Shown piece by piece: positions 46,301-58,708 of a DNA stretch of 64,000 nt; position 1 is the first letter of the stretch, and every line of letters starts with the position of its first letter. The notes below the pieces were generated by a model. That model saw nothing but the letters and a program-made list of their open reading frames with translations, was not told the DNA's origin and made no database searches. A program made the translations under genes and the position numbers. Source of the stretch: Amphirosellinia nigrospora (Eukaryota; Ascomycota; Sordariomycetes; Xylariales; Xylariaceae); NCBI GenBank assembly GCA_004123355.1, contig SCHM01000002.1:2604001-2668000 (forward strand). The letters are read 5' to 3'.

Positions 46301-49300
46301 AAGTTTGCTATAAATAAATTTAATAATTTTAAATTATAATAAAAGCGAATAATTATTTAAAACTGTTATTTTATTTAAAACGTACAAGTTAACTATTAGT
46401 TACGAATAAGGTTGTTTTTTTTTTAAGTTTATACGATAAAAATAAAATATAAAAAAGGTTAAACTATTAATTTATTTTATATAACTTTAGTTATATAGCT
46501 TATTAAATATAATATTAATTATTTTTAGTTATAAAAATAATAAATATAAGTAACTATTTAGCTTTGTTTTTTGCTAATTATTTATTAAAATTTTTATTAA
46601 TTTATTAATAAATATATTAATAATTTTTTAGTTAGTTTAAATTTTAAGTATATTATTAATTAGTTTAAAAATATTAATAGTTTTTAAATTATTTTTAATA
46701 TAAATCGATTATTTATTAAATATAATTATTTTTTTAATTTTAGTTAATTTATAAATGCTAAAAGTTAAAATAATACTAAAAATTTTAAGTTTTTATTTAT
46801 TATTGAATATTTTTTTAGAATTTATTTTATATTATATTTTTAATTATAAAATATTATATATATAAATGCTTTTTTTTTATAAATATATTATATTTTTTAA
46901 TATATTAATAATATTAGCTATATTAGTTAAAATTATTATATATTTTTTTTTAAATAGTTAAATATATTCTAGTAGCAATTATTTTAAACGTAAAAGTTAT
47001 TAAGAAGCTTTTATTAATGTTAAAAATAATATTTTTAGATCGGCTAAGACTTATATTCCGGTATTAATAATTTTATTATTAGTAAAATTAGTATTTATTA
47101 ATTAAAAAGCGCTTATATTTAGGTTTAATTTTTTAATTATAGCTATAGTTATAGCTATTATTATAGTTTTTAAACTTTTTTATATTATAGTTTAAAATTA
47201 ATATTAGTTTATTTAAAAATAAATTTAATATAAATATTTTTTAATATTATTTTTTTTTTAGCGAAAGGTTGTTATAATTATTATTAGCAGTATAATAAAT
47301 TTAATAATAATAGCTATTTTATTTTTATATAAAAATTTAAAAGCAAAATCTCGATTAAATAGCAAAAATATATAAATAGCTAGTATTTTAATAGTATATT
47401 TAGTTTAAATAATATATTTTTAAATAAAGTTATTTTATATATATAGTTATAAAAAAATATACTTTAAAAATATTTTATAATTATTTATACTAGTAAATAT
47501 TATTTGCCGATTTTTATAATTATATACTTTTTATAAGCTAAAAAATTATTATTTAGTAATATTTTAAGCTTAATATTATTTTTAAATATTTATATAAATT
47601 TAATAACTATTATTAAAATAAAAAAACTATTAGCGTTTTTTTTATAATATAATAAAAAAATAATTAATGTTTATATTATATTTTTTTTTTTTAATACTTT
47701 TAACCTTATTTTATAACGTATAATAATATATTTTAAAATATTTAAAAACTTATACGTAATAATATTACGTTGCTTTAAAATTAAAACAAATAATAATATT
47801 TTTATTATTTTATTAGGCATAAATATTAACTTTTAAATATAAAAAATAGTTATTAAAAATTTTTTATATTATTATTTATTTCGTATAGCTTAAAAAACGT
47901 TTATATAATTATTAGTAAAATCGGGGTTAATTTAGCTTAATTATTTTAAATATATTTTTTATTATAAATATATTATTTCGTTTAAATAGTTATATAAAAT
48001 TTTTAGCTGTATAAAACTTAAAATAATAAAATAATATATTTATAATAAAAATAAAATAGCGTAATATAAATATATTTGTTTATTTTTTATATAAAAAATT
48101 AAAATATAATTTGCTTAATCGCTATATATTATATATATAAGTATAGTTTTATATATATATATAATTAAATATTTTATTATAATATTTATAAATATTATTA
48201 TAGTTTATTATAATAAATATATTATTATTATTTTAATTTATAAATCGAATAAATAAGTATAAAAAAATCGTTTTTATTTTTATTAGTAAAGTTAATATTA
48301 TTTTTTTTTTTTAGGCAAAATTAGCGTATTTTTTTTTATATTTTTTTTTGTTTATTTGTAGTTATAACTAAACTTTATTTATAACTTTTTTTTTTTTAAG
48401 CTAGTAGTTTAACGTTTTCGATTTTTTCGTGTTTTACGTTTGCTAAATTAGTTATTTTGTTTAAAACTACGTTTAAGTTTATTATATTTTTAATATAGTT
48501 TATTTTTAAATATTTTTTATAAATAGCTGCTAAAAAATTAGCTTTGCTTTTACGATTTAAAATATATAGTTTATTAATTTTATAATAAACTTAAATATTA
48601 ATAAAATTATTTAATGTTAAGTTTATATAAGTTTAAATAAAAACTATATATTATATTAATTGTGGTTATTTTTATTTAACGTTTTTATTATTTAAATATA
48701 TTATAATTTCTGCTAGATAAAAATAATTATAGCTATTTATTATAAATAAAATATTTTAGCTTAAAATATAATTAATTAAATAATTTTATAGCTTAAAAAG
48801 CTTATATAGCGAACTTATTAATAAAGCTATTAATAATTATAATTAATTTTTTTTATATATATTAGTTCGTTTTAAAACTATTAGTTATTATTTTATTATA
48901 TAAAACTAGTTTTAATAAAATATTTAAAATATAAATAATTATTTTTATTAGTTTTTATTATTTTTTTTTTTTAAAAATAAATTAATATATTTAATAAAAA
49001 AATATATTTATAAAAATTAGCTTATTGCTATATAATTATTATATTTTTATTATTAAGATTATTTTATTTTAGGTCGAACTAATTAACGTTTGTTTTTTTA
49101 GCTTCGTTAGTTTATTATATTATAAAATATTAATAGATTTTTTTCGAATATTAATTTATTATATTTTTATTTAATTTTATAAGGTTTATATTAAAATCTT
49201 ATAGATTATATAGCAATATATATTTAAATAGTTTATACGGTTAGTATAAAGTTTATCTAACATTGTTAGGTTGTTTTAGTTCGCTAGTATTATTATCGTA

Positions 49301-51776
49301 TTATTATTATTATTAGGATTTTATAAAAACGCTTTAATAAATTCTAAGTATAATTAAATATTAAGCATTAAAAGCTATTTATCCCCGAGCTTTATTAAAT
49401 TATTAATATAATAAAGAATTTATTTAGTTTTTTTATTAAACTATTTAAAAAGCTAAAATTAAAGATTTTTTATTAATTATTAAACTATAAATTAAACTAT
49501 ATATTAAAGCTTTATATTAGCTATTTTTCGGGTAAAAGTTTTAAAATACTAAAAAGTATAAAAGTATTAAATATATATTTTTTATAAGTTATATAAACTA
49601 CGTTTAAATATAAAAATTTTTTAAATATTTATATAAAAGTTAATATTTATATTTTTAGTTAGCTTAATATATATTGCTACTTTTAATACTATATAAATTA
49701 CTAGCGCTATATATACTAAAGTTATTAAATTATTATAAAATATATATTGCTTAAAACGTTAAAATTTAATTAATATATATTTAATAAAAATACCGGTTAA
49801 TATATAAATAAAGCAATAAAAATAATAATTTATATAAAATTAATATATTAAAAATTATTAGCTTAAAATTATAATTACTTTTGCTATAATAATATCACTA
49901 AATTATTTTAATACTATAATTTTTTTATTAACTATAGTATATTTTAATATTAATTATTAATATTATAATTTAAAAATTTATAAGTTATATATTATATTAT
50001 TATAATAGCTAATATATTTATAAACAACGCGCTATATATTTTATCGAACTTTTATATAATAATATATAACGTTTATAAATAATAATTGTTTATATATTTA
50101 TAAAATATTTAATATATATAACTAAAATTTATTAATTTAAAGCTTAATTTTAGTTTTTAATTTTATTATTTTTTATTAATTGTTTTTATTTATTAGCTAA
50201 TTTTGCTAAAATAGCTTCGATATTTTTAACTTTTTAGTATATATTAGTAATATATTTAAAAAGCTTAGCTATATTTTTTTATAAAGCTAATTAAATAATA
50301 AAACTATTAAAATAGTTATTTTATTTTTTAAATTTTTTTAAATATAGTTCTAAGTTTTTTATTATTATTAAACTTTTTAAAAATAGTTTTAAATTATTAA
50401 AATCTAATTCTAATTAGTTAAACTATATAAGTTTTTAATTTATTGTTTTAAAATTTTAAATATATTAAAACTAAAAAAAAATAGCTTAAAAGTTAATATA
50501 AATAGTTATATTTTATATTTTTTTAATATATAAATAATTAAATAGTTTATATTAAAAATAAACAATAATTTTATTATTATAAGAAGTTTTAATAATAAGC
50601 TAAAATTTAATAATAATATAAGTCCGGACGCTATAGTTTAACGTAGCGTAGCTAAAAATAATATTGCTTTTTTTTACTTTTTAGCTAAAACTATTATAAA
50701 TCGATTAATAAATAGCTATAATAAATATCGGAATTAAATAATATAATATTAAACTAGCTTTAATTAGTTTAAATATTAAATTCTTTATTATAGCTAATAT
50801 TTATATTTAATTATAAAGTTTTTTAGCTTTTAAATTAAGCTATCGATTTTTTTAAGCTTTATTTTAATAATATTTGCTTTAAATTTTAAATAAACTTTAA
50901 ATATAACGCGCGAAATAGCTAACTAAAAAAAACCTATAAAAAATAATATAATTAACCGATATATTATAACTATTTAAAATAAACATAGCTTATAAATAAA
51001 ATAATTAAATACTATTTATTATTAGTTATTTTATAAATATATAAATTAATTAAATATTATAATTTATATTTTATACTAAAGAATAAATAAACTATAAAAT
51101 AACTTAAAATATAATACGAAATAAATAGTTTATTAATATTGCTAAAATTATTAAAATAATAAATAGCTTTTAAAAAAAAAAGAATTTTTAATTATTTTAT
51201 AAAAAGTTTTAAAAACAACTTATTAAACAAATAAAATATAATAATTTAAAATTATAAAATAATAATATATTATTATAAACGTTAGCTTTAGCTAGATATA
51301 ATTAGTATAAAAATAAAACTATTTTAAAAATAATATTAAAATATAAACTTAGCTATAATATAAATCGTAGCGTTAATATTAAACTAAAAACTAGTTAATT
51401 TAATATAAATTATTAAAAATTAATATTTTTTATTTTTTTAAAATATATAAAATATTAAAAACAATAATATATTTTTTTTAAAATAAATAAATATTAAAGT
51501 ATTTTAAACTTTTGCTACTTTATTAAAATATTAAATTAATATAAAATAACGTTAGAATAGCTTTTTTAAGCTTTTTTTATTTTATTAAAATATAAAATCG
51601 GTATAAAATAAAATCGGCGCAAAGTTTAAACGCTACTATAATATTAAAAGTATTAAAAATAATACGTAAAATTGCTAGGGCGGTCGGAAATAGCTATACA
51701 AATAAACTACCGGCCGAAAAAAAACAAAACTAAAATAACTTAAAAACAAAATTATAAAACTTACTACACTATTTAA

Positions 51777-51989
51777 TAAGCTTTATTAAAAATAGTATAA
51801 TATTAAGTTTATATTAAGTAATAAAAAAAAAAACAAGTACTAAGTAAAGCTTCTGCTAGAGGTAAAAGATTTACCTAGTCTTTAGCTTCCTTATTTAATC
51901 TATAAGACTAGACTCCACTTATTAGTAGAGTAGGCTCCATTCTATAGTGGGGACCCCTGCGGGGTCACCCCCCTTGTTAGAGTGTAGCA
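51777..51989. repeat. Right LTR
   Basis: 213 bp, the better preserved of the two copies: it still contains GTGGGGACCCCTGCGGGGTC, one of few GC-rich islands in the 10.7 kb AT-rich block. Ends ...GAGTGTAGCA. Confidence 0.8.
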
Positions 51990-52460
51990 ATTTTATAACG
52001 TAAAAAATACTAAATTATAAGCTTAATATATTAAATATAAGTTATATAATATTAAAATAGTTTTTTTATAACTGTTTTAAATATAATTAATTTAATCGTA
52101 AAAAAGATAAATATATTAAAATATTAAATTATACTATTTTAATCTAAAATAACCGAACTTTAAAAAATAAATTATAAACTAAACCGATATTATTATATAA
52201 AAAAAAACGGATTTAAATTAAAAAAATTTACTATATAAAAAAATAAGATTAAAAAACTAAAAAAGCTATTAAAAGCTAAATAAATAATAAAGTACGGTCG
52301 AGTAGTTATTGTACAAAAAAAAGTATTATAAATAAACAGTACTATAGGATTTATAGCGAGCTTAAATATAATGCGCGTATATATTAAACAAAGTAAAAAT
52401 ATCTAACGAAAGCGATTCCGATTAAATTTAATTAATTTTTTTATTATAGTTAAATTATTT

Positions 52461-52530
52461 TAATTGTTCGTACAAAAGTGCTAAAAAGTGGCTAGGATGG
52501 TTATATAGCCAGGATGGTTGTGTAGTACGT
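52461..52530 (-). repeat. Right terminal inverted repeat of the pogo-like transposon
   Basis: On the minus strand it reads ACGTACTACACAACCATCC, TGGCTATATAACCATCCTAG, then CCACTTTTTAGCACTTTTGT and ACGAAC. The doubled ACCATCCTRGC unit is kept. Confidence 0.8.
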
Positions 52531-52532
52531 TA

Positions 52533-53351
52533 GCAAATTCGTTTATGTAGGTAAACTACTCTAGGTCACTATTACTGAGATATGAAATAGCAAGTTCGTG
52601 CTCTAGGGTACTAATACTGTACATCGTCAATGTGAAAACTATCATAGGAGTAGCAAGGGATAATCACTTCCTTGATGCCAAAGGTTCGTGAACTTAATTT
52701 TCAGTATCAGGTCTGAGTAATACTTGTAAGTATCCTTCGACGTATAGACTTCCTTGCTACACCAAAATGAATGGCAGCTGAGACCAGGGCTCGATTTGGT
52801 ATGCACATCCGGCTTCATGAGCATCAATAGTTGGTGTCGTAGTGCAAACCTTTGGCAATGCCGTTCAATCCTCCTGTGGCAACCTTAATTCATACCAAGA
52901 ATAGGGGGTCGCACCTTGGTTTGGGGTGCCGAACTTCATGACTTTCTCAACTAGAGCCTACCTAAAGTAGTTTCCTGAAGCCCTATAAGCATGTAACCGC
53001 CGCCTGCAGTATCCACGTGGTAGGCACCCGCGAGTCTCCAATTCAAGGTAGCAACTAGGATGTAGACGGGAAACTAATCATCCTATCTGACCTATCTATT
53101 CCGATCCCCATTATCGTCGTCGGCGAGAGATCATCCAGAACCCGGCAGCTGGAGCTAAAACAGGAAGAAGCAGCACGAGGTAAAATTTATAATACATGGC
53201 CGATTCTCCTTCTAATTTTTTACCTTTTGAGTCGAATGAAGACTGAGCTAGAGCTAGATTGTATACAAGGCCGACTTTCCCACGGTATTGGAAAAGGCAA
53301 GAGTGAAAACAGAAGGTTGAAAGAATAGAAGAGAAAGGAAATAAGATCCAG
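52533..53351. other. Intergenic region right of the transposon nest
   Basis: About 820 bp of ordinary composition. A 61-codon minus-strand frame at 52642-52827 has no recognisable domain. Sharp return to about 45% GC within 50 bp of the transposon end. Confidence 0.45.
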
Positions 53352-54729
53352 TTAAGGTATCGTATCCATCGATCTTACAAATTTGGGAGGGCCCGATATC
53401 GTTTTTAGCGATGCATAAGCTTGTATTGCCCCTTCAATACTCTGTATCAGGCCGAATACTACTGTCAATATCAATACCAAACAGCAAACCAGAACATGTA
53501 CCACTGAACTCCATTACGCCGGTCATTCCACCATTGCCTGAGTGTTTTTGGTTGAGCGTCATCGTATACTTGCTTCAACATGACTAATCTGTCACGCCAG
53601 ATTCGTAAGCTGTCAATTTGCCTCAGACCGGTCTTGAGTTGACCATATCGAACCACCCTAGGGTCTACTAACGGCATTTTCGAGACCCATTTCCGAGTTT
53701 CACAGTCCGTTGATGGGAATAGGAGGGCGAGCGTGTGGAGCGTTTCCGATACCAGGGCCGGTGGAAGTAAGCTCTGTGAACTGTCGCCTGTCAGCACCCG
53801 AGACATGCTAATGGACGCGGACCAGGCAACTAGATCTTACTCCAACGCTGAGCCTCTAAAAATGACGCATGATGGAAAATATACACCTTTGTATCGTCGT
53901 CCGCTAACCTTAAATGGTCAACAAGATTATCGGTCCAAATGATCTCGAGGCCGGCAATTCGGCTAAGGTTCCTTGCTACGAACGTCTTCTCTAGCTTGAC
54001 TTTTTCAAATTCCAGGATAGGTTCAACGTCGAAGGTTTTAGCAAGAAATTCCTTAAGGGAGCCATGCCTCCATTGTATTTCGGTGCTCCCAGAGAGGCCA
54101 TGGAGGATATCCCACAGTCGCACATCACCACCAGGCTCGCAGCCAAGTCAATAGAGTTTTCCAACAGCTCATCCTCATATTTTATCTCCAATTTACAACG
54201 CAAACGTTGTTTGATTTCCAACCTAGTAGCCCCACTTTAAGAAGATCAACCACATCAATGATGTCGCGCTGTGTTTTGGTGGTAACACGGCATCCGCCAT
54301 CGTTCAACGAGAGAGTAATTGTATTGAAGTAATAGTGCCAGAAGGCTGCGAGATTGATGCTTCCTATTGGGGAACAACATTGGATGCCCCAAAATTCATA
54401 GCAAATTTCCGCCCGCGTGTGGCCCGATTGGCGCCTCGAAGAGGCTTGTATCAAGGGTCGAGATCATGGAGACGATAAGTATTGAAATTTTGTCGTGAAA
54501 AGGATAATAGCTCCGGCATTTCAACCGGGTTGCCTGGCAGTTTGTACGCTCATATACGATAATAGGTGCAGCACCAAGCCCCAGGCATGCCAGGGGCTGA
54601 CTGGCCCTTGAGACCCCAATTCGGAATCCTTCCATACAACGACATAATATCATGCTGTAGGCCTAGACATGTAACCATTTTGAACACTCCTGATACATGG
54701 AGATTTTCAGCTAGGCTGACCGAGTTCAT
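53352..54729 (-). CDS. Lineage-conserved hypothetical protein with C-terminal membrane span, frame interrupted
   Basis: Minus strand from MNSVSLAENLHVSGVFKMVT at 54729. Blocks in order: CLGLQHDIMSLYGRIPNWGL, KCRSYYPFHDKISILIVSMI, FWGIQCCSPIGSINLAAFWH, YYFNTITLSLNDGGCRVTTK, ELLENSIDLAASLVVMCDCG, STEIQWRHGSLKEFLAKTFD, FVARNLSRIAGLEIIWTDNL, DDDTKVYIFHHASFLEAQR and RQWWNDRRNGVQWYMFW, then a hydrophobic segment LVLILTVVFGLIQSIEGAIQ and the stop at 53352. The end (QWW-DRRNGVQWY-FW plus a membrane span) is one I recall from many Pezizomycotina proteins of unknown role, often in accessory regions. The frame changes by one base about five times. It may be a real pseudogene, being in an accessory region beside a transposon nest. 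Confidence 0.6.
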
Positions 54730-56777
54730 TCTGCGACACGAGCCAAACCCGATTTTGCTGATCATCTCAGCCGCTTTCTCCTGCATTGGTTATATCGTCA
54801 CCGTAAAACAAACAAAATTTCCGTGGCAGTTTGTAGTTAAAATATAATCACGACCAACAAGTTTGGCTTAGTTGACCTCGCGGGAGAAAGGTGCTCCACG
54901 ATTTCATAGACACAGCATCCTGTATGAAACACGCGCTCACCGCTGGAGGTGTTAAATTGAAATGCACTCTGGTTGGCAGGTGTCACAAGGCGCACAATGA
55001 AGAGACTTCTGTAAGCAGCTAGAGTAATCGACGAAGCCGGTTTCAAAGGCCTTCATACAACACTAAGTATCAATTACTTATCTTGCGAACAATGTTCCTA
55101 GTAGTCAGAACAAAGTGAGGCGAAGAAAATTAACTGGGTATTATTTGGACAGTGTTAGTGAGTAACCTCAGCTGCATTACACACCTAGTCGACATACACG
55201 ATGTGCTGTGCGAGCGTATTTCTGCCGTAATACGGTCGTGCTAGTGATCCTATTAGGTTAGGGTAGAGATGTCTGATAGCCTTGGAGACACACATACCCA
55301 TACACTTGCTCAATTACCTATCCTCACACACACGCACAATAAGAGTAGCCAAATGGAATATAAAGAACCTTTTGGTGGAGTACCTCCCAGTTTGACTTTA
55401 TACTCTGTTGACTTAGACGACCTATTAGAGAAGTTTAAGTTAGGTTGAACTCGCTGAGCAAGGGTAGCAGGTAAGGTACTAAGCCAGGACGCTTTTAAAC
55501 AACTCAGTGTCATCAGGCTTTGAAACGCCGTTGTAACCACACAATTGGAGGCAGTAAACGGTAAATAAGTTCAAGGTTTCCATATCCTAATATCCATGAC
55601 ACTCGAAGCCTCAGAATAGGAGACTACAAATGCTGGCCTAGCACTCAGTTTAGAATTCTATCTCAAGACCGTAATAGCTGATCATCGAGAGTATTTGATT
55701 TGCTAGAATACTAACCGTTCTATAATGGTTTCTAGCCAGGATGCCGCGCGGCCAGCCCGCCTTGATTCCCCTGCAGTGTGCATCACGGTTTCGTTGGCGC
55801 TTAGACAAAGTTTAATCCATGGTAACATTGCTTCAACGTGTTTACACATATGTGCAACACACCATGCAAAAAATGAAGCGGTGAAGCAACGTAGTTTGAT
55901 GTAGCAGCGGCCAAAATAGAAATTGCGCCTGACACACCATGTTATGTCCGGGCATGCCCGATTTCCCCAGAGCCGACTTCTTGTGCTATTACATTATAGG
56001 TCCTTAGCGGACGAGTTCTGTAAGTTTTAACAAATCCTAGGTTACTAGGCCAGAATGTTTGAACAAAGCTCCAAGCTGCCTAAAATTTGTGTCAAGCGAG
56101 CTTAGTTTAGCAGGTGTAAGAACGAGAGTAACAGAGTAACTTCGGTGCCTCTATCTAAAAAGTCAAGATTAAGGTTGAGGCGATTGTAAGCTCCTTTGTT
56201 GGTCATGCAAGCCTAACGAGAATCGTCTGACCGAAAGACACCCAGCAAGCTTGACGGGTCTAGAGAGTGAGCCAACCCGATTCAGAGCTTCTGGTCTCGG
56301 CTCGTCGATAATAGTCACATGATTTTAAGTGTGGGCTATTGGGTGGCCTAGGCTAGAGGTGCAGGAGGTTAACAAGAGGGTGGCCAGGGTTCAGTGATCT
56401 CAAGGAGCCACCAATCTTATTTCGTGCGACGATATAGTCATATTATTGGAAGCAGGCAGTTATGGGTTGAGCCCAATACTTACCCGATAGCACCAATGAA
56501 ACTTGATATACATCTGTAATGGTCTTTCGTGTTGCATGCAGATGATGAATACTGGTAACACTAGAATTGGTAATAACTTCCTTCGTAGATGTCCAGGCAT
56601 TTGTTAGATATTGGACAGTTGAATATCTCTGGCCACAGGAGTGTTGACGTGTATCAGAGTTGCTTGTCCATTATGTTGCAATGAGGAAACCGGTCAGTCT
56701 CTGTTTATAAAAGACGCATCCTCCCCTTCGTCGCCCAGAATATCAGCCCAAGCACATAACCATCTATCTATACACAC
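54730..56777. other. Divergent intergenic region, hypothetical/HET gene
   Basis: About 2 kb with no supportable gene. A minus-strand frame at 54837-55046 (69 codons) may be upstream leader or relic. Nothing else is recognised. Confidence 0.4.
56706..56712 (+). promoter_or_regulatory. Candidate TATA box of the HET gene
   Basis: TATAAAA within CTGTTTATAAAAGACGC, 66-72 bp before the ATG at 56778, followed by a CT-rich stretch (CATCCTCCCCTTCG) typical of fungal start-site regions. Confidence 0.5.
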
Positions 56778-58525
56778 ATGATCAAGAAAATGGCATCATC
56801 GTACCAATATATTCCCCTGCAAACTCCTCGCAGCATTCGCGTCCTGGAGATATCACCAAGTTCGCCCACAGATCCTGATATCATACACTGTGAGATCAGA
56901 TCTACCACTGTTGAAACAGCGAGAGACACGTTTGATGCTGTTTCCTATGCTTGGGGCGACCCAACCCCTTGTAAGACCATATATTGCGGCACCGGCAATG
57001 CTCAACTCAAGGTTCCGTTGAACTGTTACAATGCAATCTGTGAACTTCGACATCGAGACAGCTCTCGAGCTCTGTGGATCGACGCTGTCTGTATCAACCA
57101 GGCTGATACAGCAGAGCGAAGCCTTCAGCTTAAGATTATGGGGGATATTTTCGCCGGATCAAATAAAACAATTGTATTTCTCGGCAACAGCACTTCGGAA
57201 GTCCAACCTTGTTCCGACATTTTGCCGCGATTGAGCAATGGGAGTCCACCGGCGGCGACGGCAGCCCGCCTTCCCCTCACCAGGATTGGATATCGTCCAT
57301 GAAATGGAAGAATTATTTGAAAACCCTGGTTCGATAGGGCCTGGGTTAACCAGGAGTTTGTTCGACCGGCTCAGGTTGAATTCATGTGTGGTAACGATAT
57401 TGCCACTAAAAGGGCATTCATGACCTGCCTCACATACTGGCAGCACCACACGCATCACTTTAAGAGAGTTCCAGCGCCACTCTACTTGGAGACCCATGAT
57501 TTTAAGTTCACGATAGCGGACAGTTCCAATCCAGTTGAACGGATGCTTATATACGCGATGGGAGCAGACGCATGCGGGTCAACAGACCCGCGAGACCGGA
57601 TCCTAGCTTTAACTCCGTTCATCAAAGACCGGCCGCCAGCTCTAGAGAATCTCATTCGCTATGATGGAAGCGTCGGTGACCTTTTCTACGAATTCGCTCG
57701 TTTACTCCTCGATCAGGTAGGGCTTGCCATACTACGGGTGATTCGGTATCCCTCGAGCATACAGGCATACCATCCTGGGTCCCGAATTGGTCCGAAGCCT
57801 ATGGAAGGCCCCATGAAATAAAGGACCTTACACTTTTCAACCCCGACTATCCAACCCCTGCTGTTTGGGCCATCGATGAGGCCAATCGACACCTTACCCT
57901 TACAGGTGTCCGGAAAGGTCATATCACTGAGGTAGGCCCTGTACTGCATATACCGGATCTAGGTACCGGGCTTAGAATTGAAGCTGTCAAAGCCTTGTTT
58001 AACAGTTTGTACGCTGTGATACATGGCATCGCTTTCCCAATTGGCCGGATGCCATGGTGAGCAGTGAGTTTACTGTGCCTAACCCCGTAATTTTCTATGC
58101 TAATATTTTTAGGATTGCGAGGGCTGGTGGAAAACGACATCTCTAGCTTGTTCGGTGGTATGGAAGTGTAAGTTTTGAACATAGATTTCAAAGTTAAAAA
58201 AACTAGGTTTCCCGCTAACTAAGAGTTATAGATAATTGACATAGATGAAGATACCTATACTAACATTGCAGACACCTGCAAACATGGCGTTAGAATCTTC
58301 ATGACTTCAGAATATGAGGTTGGCCGGACATCAGCCGACGCACGGCCTGGTGATGTCGTGGTGATTGTACAAGGTGCTATGGAGCCGTGTGTCCTACGCC
58401 GAAAGGACGATGCTAGTAATCTATGGGTCCTTATAAGTGGGGATTGTGCTCTCAGTGAAGTTGAACAGAAGTTCACAATCGCGTGCAGGTCAATCGGGCG
58501 CGGGTCATTCGTGTCGCATTTCTGA
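56778..58525 (+). CDS. HET (heterokaryon incompatibility) domain protein, frame interrupted
   Basis: Starts MIKKMASSYQYIPLQTPRSI. The HET domain is clear: RVLEISPSSPTDPDIIHCEI, FDAVSYAWGDPTP, VPLNCYNAICELRHRDSSRA, LWIDAVCINQADTAERSLQL, MGDIFAGSNKTIVFLG. Downstream: FMTCLTYWQHHTHHFKRVPA, then STDPRDRILAL (a usual post-HET block) near 57580, LIRYDGSVGDLFYEFARLLL, and a C-terminal module DARPGDVVVIVQGAMEPCVL ending at 58525 (the GD-V-V-G----LR block of the family tail). HET proteins trigger non-self recognition death after cell fusion; many copies per genome are decayed. Frame changes lie near 57200, 57300-57390 and 57800, and one or two introns near 58075-58120 and 58190-58270 are likely. Identity is firm; intactness is doubtful. 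Confidence 0.85.
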
Positions 58526-58691
58526 ACGAGACTAACTGGGGCGAGAAAGAGCAATTTACAATTTGTTGATCTAGAGGGAGACTGTCTGGTCAGCAACGCA
58601 TAGGTTTCCCGGTAATTGACGGACCGGCAACACGAAGGCAATTTGAGTGGTCAATATTCCGGAACATTACATGTTCTTTCCAACCTTTTGT

Positions 58692-58708
58692 TCTCTCTCT
58701 CTCTCTCT
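58692..58708 (+). repeat. CT dinucleotide microsatellite
   Basis: TCTCTCTCTCTCTCTCT, about eight CT units, just downstream of the HET gene. Confidence 0.85.

Larger units (their letters stand above)
43141..51989. mobile_element. LTR retrotransposon fossil nested in the DNA transposon
   Basis: Two direct repeats of about 213 bp lie 8.4 kb apart and bound an element of about 8.85 kb, a size usual for fungal Ty3/gypsy or Ty1/copia elements. The superfamily cannot be told because the inside is saturated with A and T and no gag or pol domain is readable. The element is broken throughout. The two repeat ends are still alignable and differ mainly by transitions, as repeat-induced point mutation gives, so divergence cannot be used as a clock; insertion is younger than that of the surrounding transposon. 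Orientation is not determined. Confidence 0.78.
41833..52530. mobile_element. RIP-degraded pogo/Fot-like (Tc1/mariner) DNA transposon, split by an LTR element
   Basis: The ends are inverted copies beginning ACGTAC(C/T)ACACA and each is flanked by TA (41831-41832 and 52531-52532), the target duplication of Tc1/mariner elements. Removing the inserted LTR element (43141-51989) leaves about 1.85 kb, the size of fungal pogo-group elements such as Pot2. The inside is almost wholly A and T with TA-rich words and no long frame, as expected after repeat-induced point mutation, so no transposase can be read. The family call rests on the ends, TA duplication and size. Confidence 0.75.
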
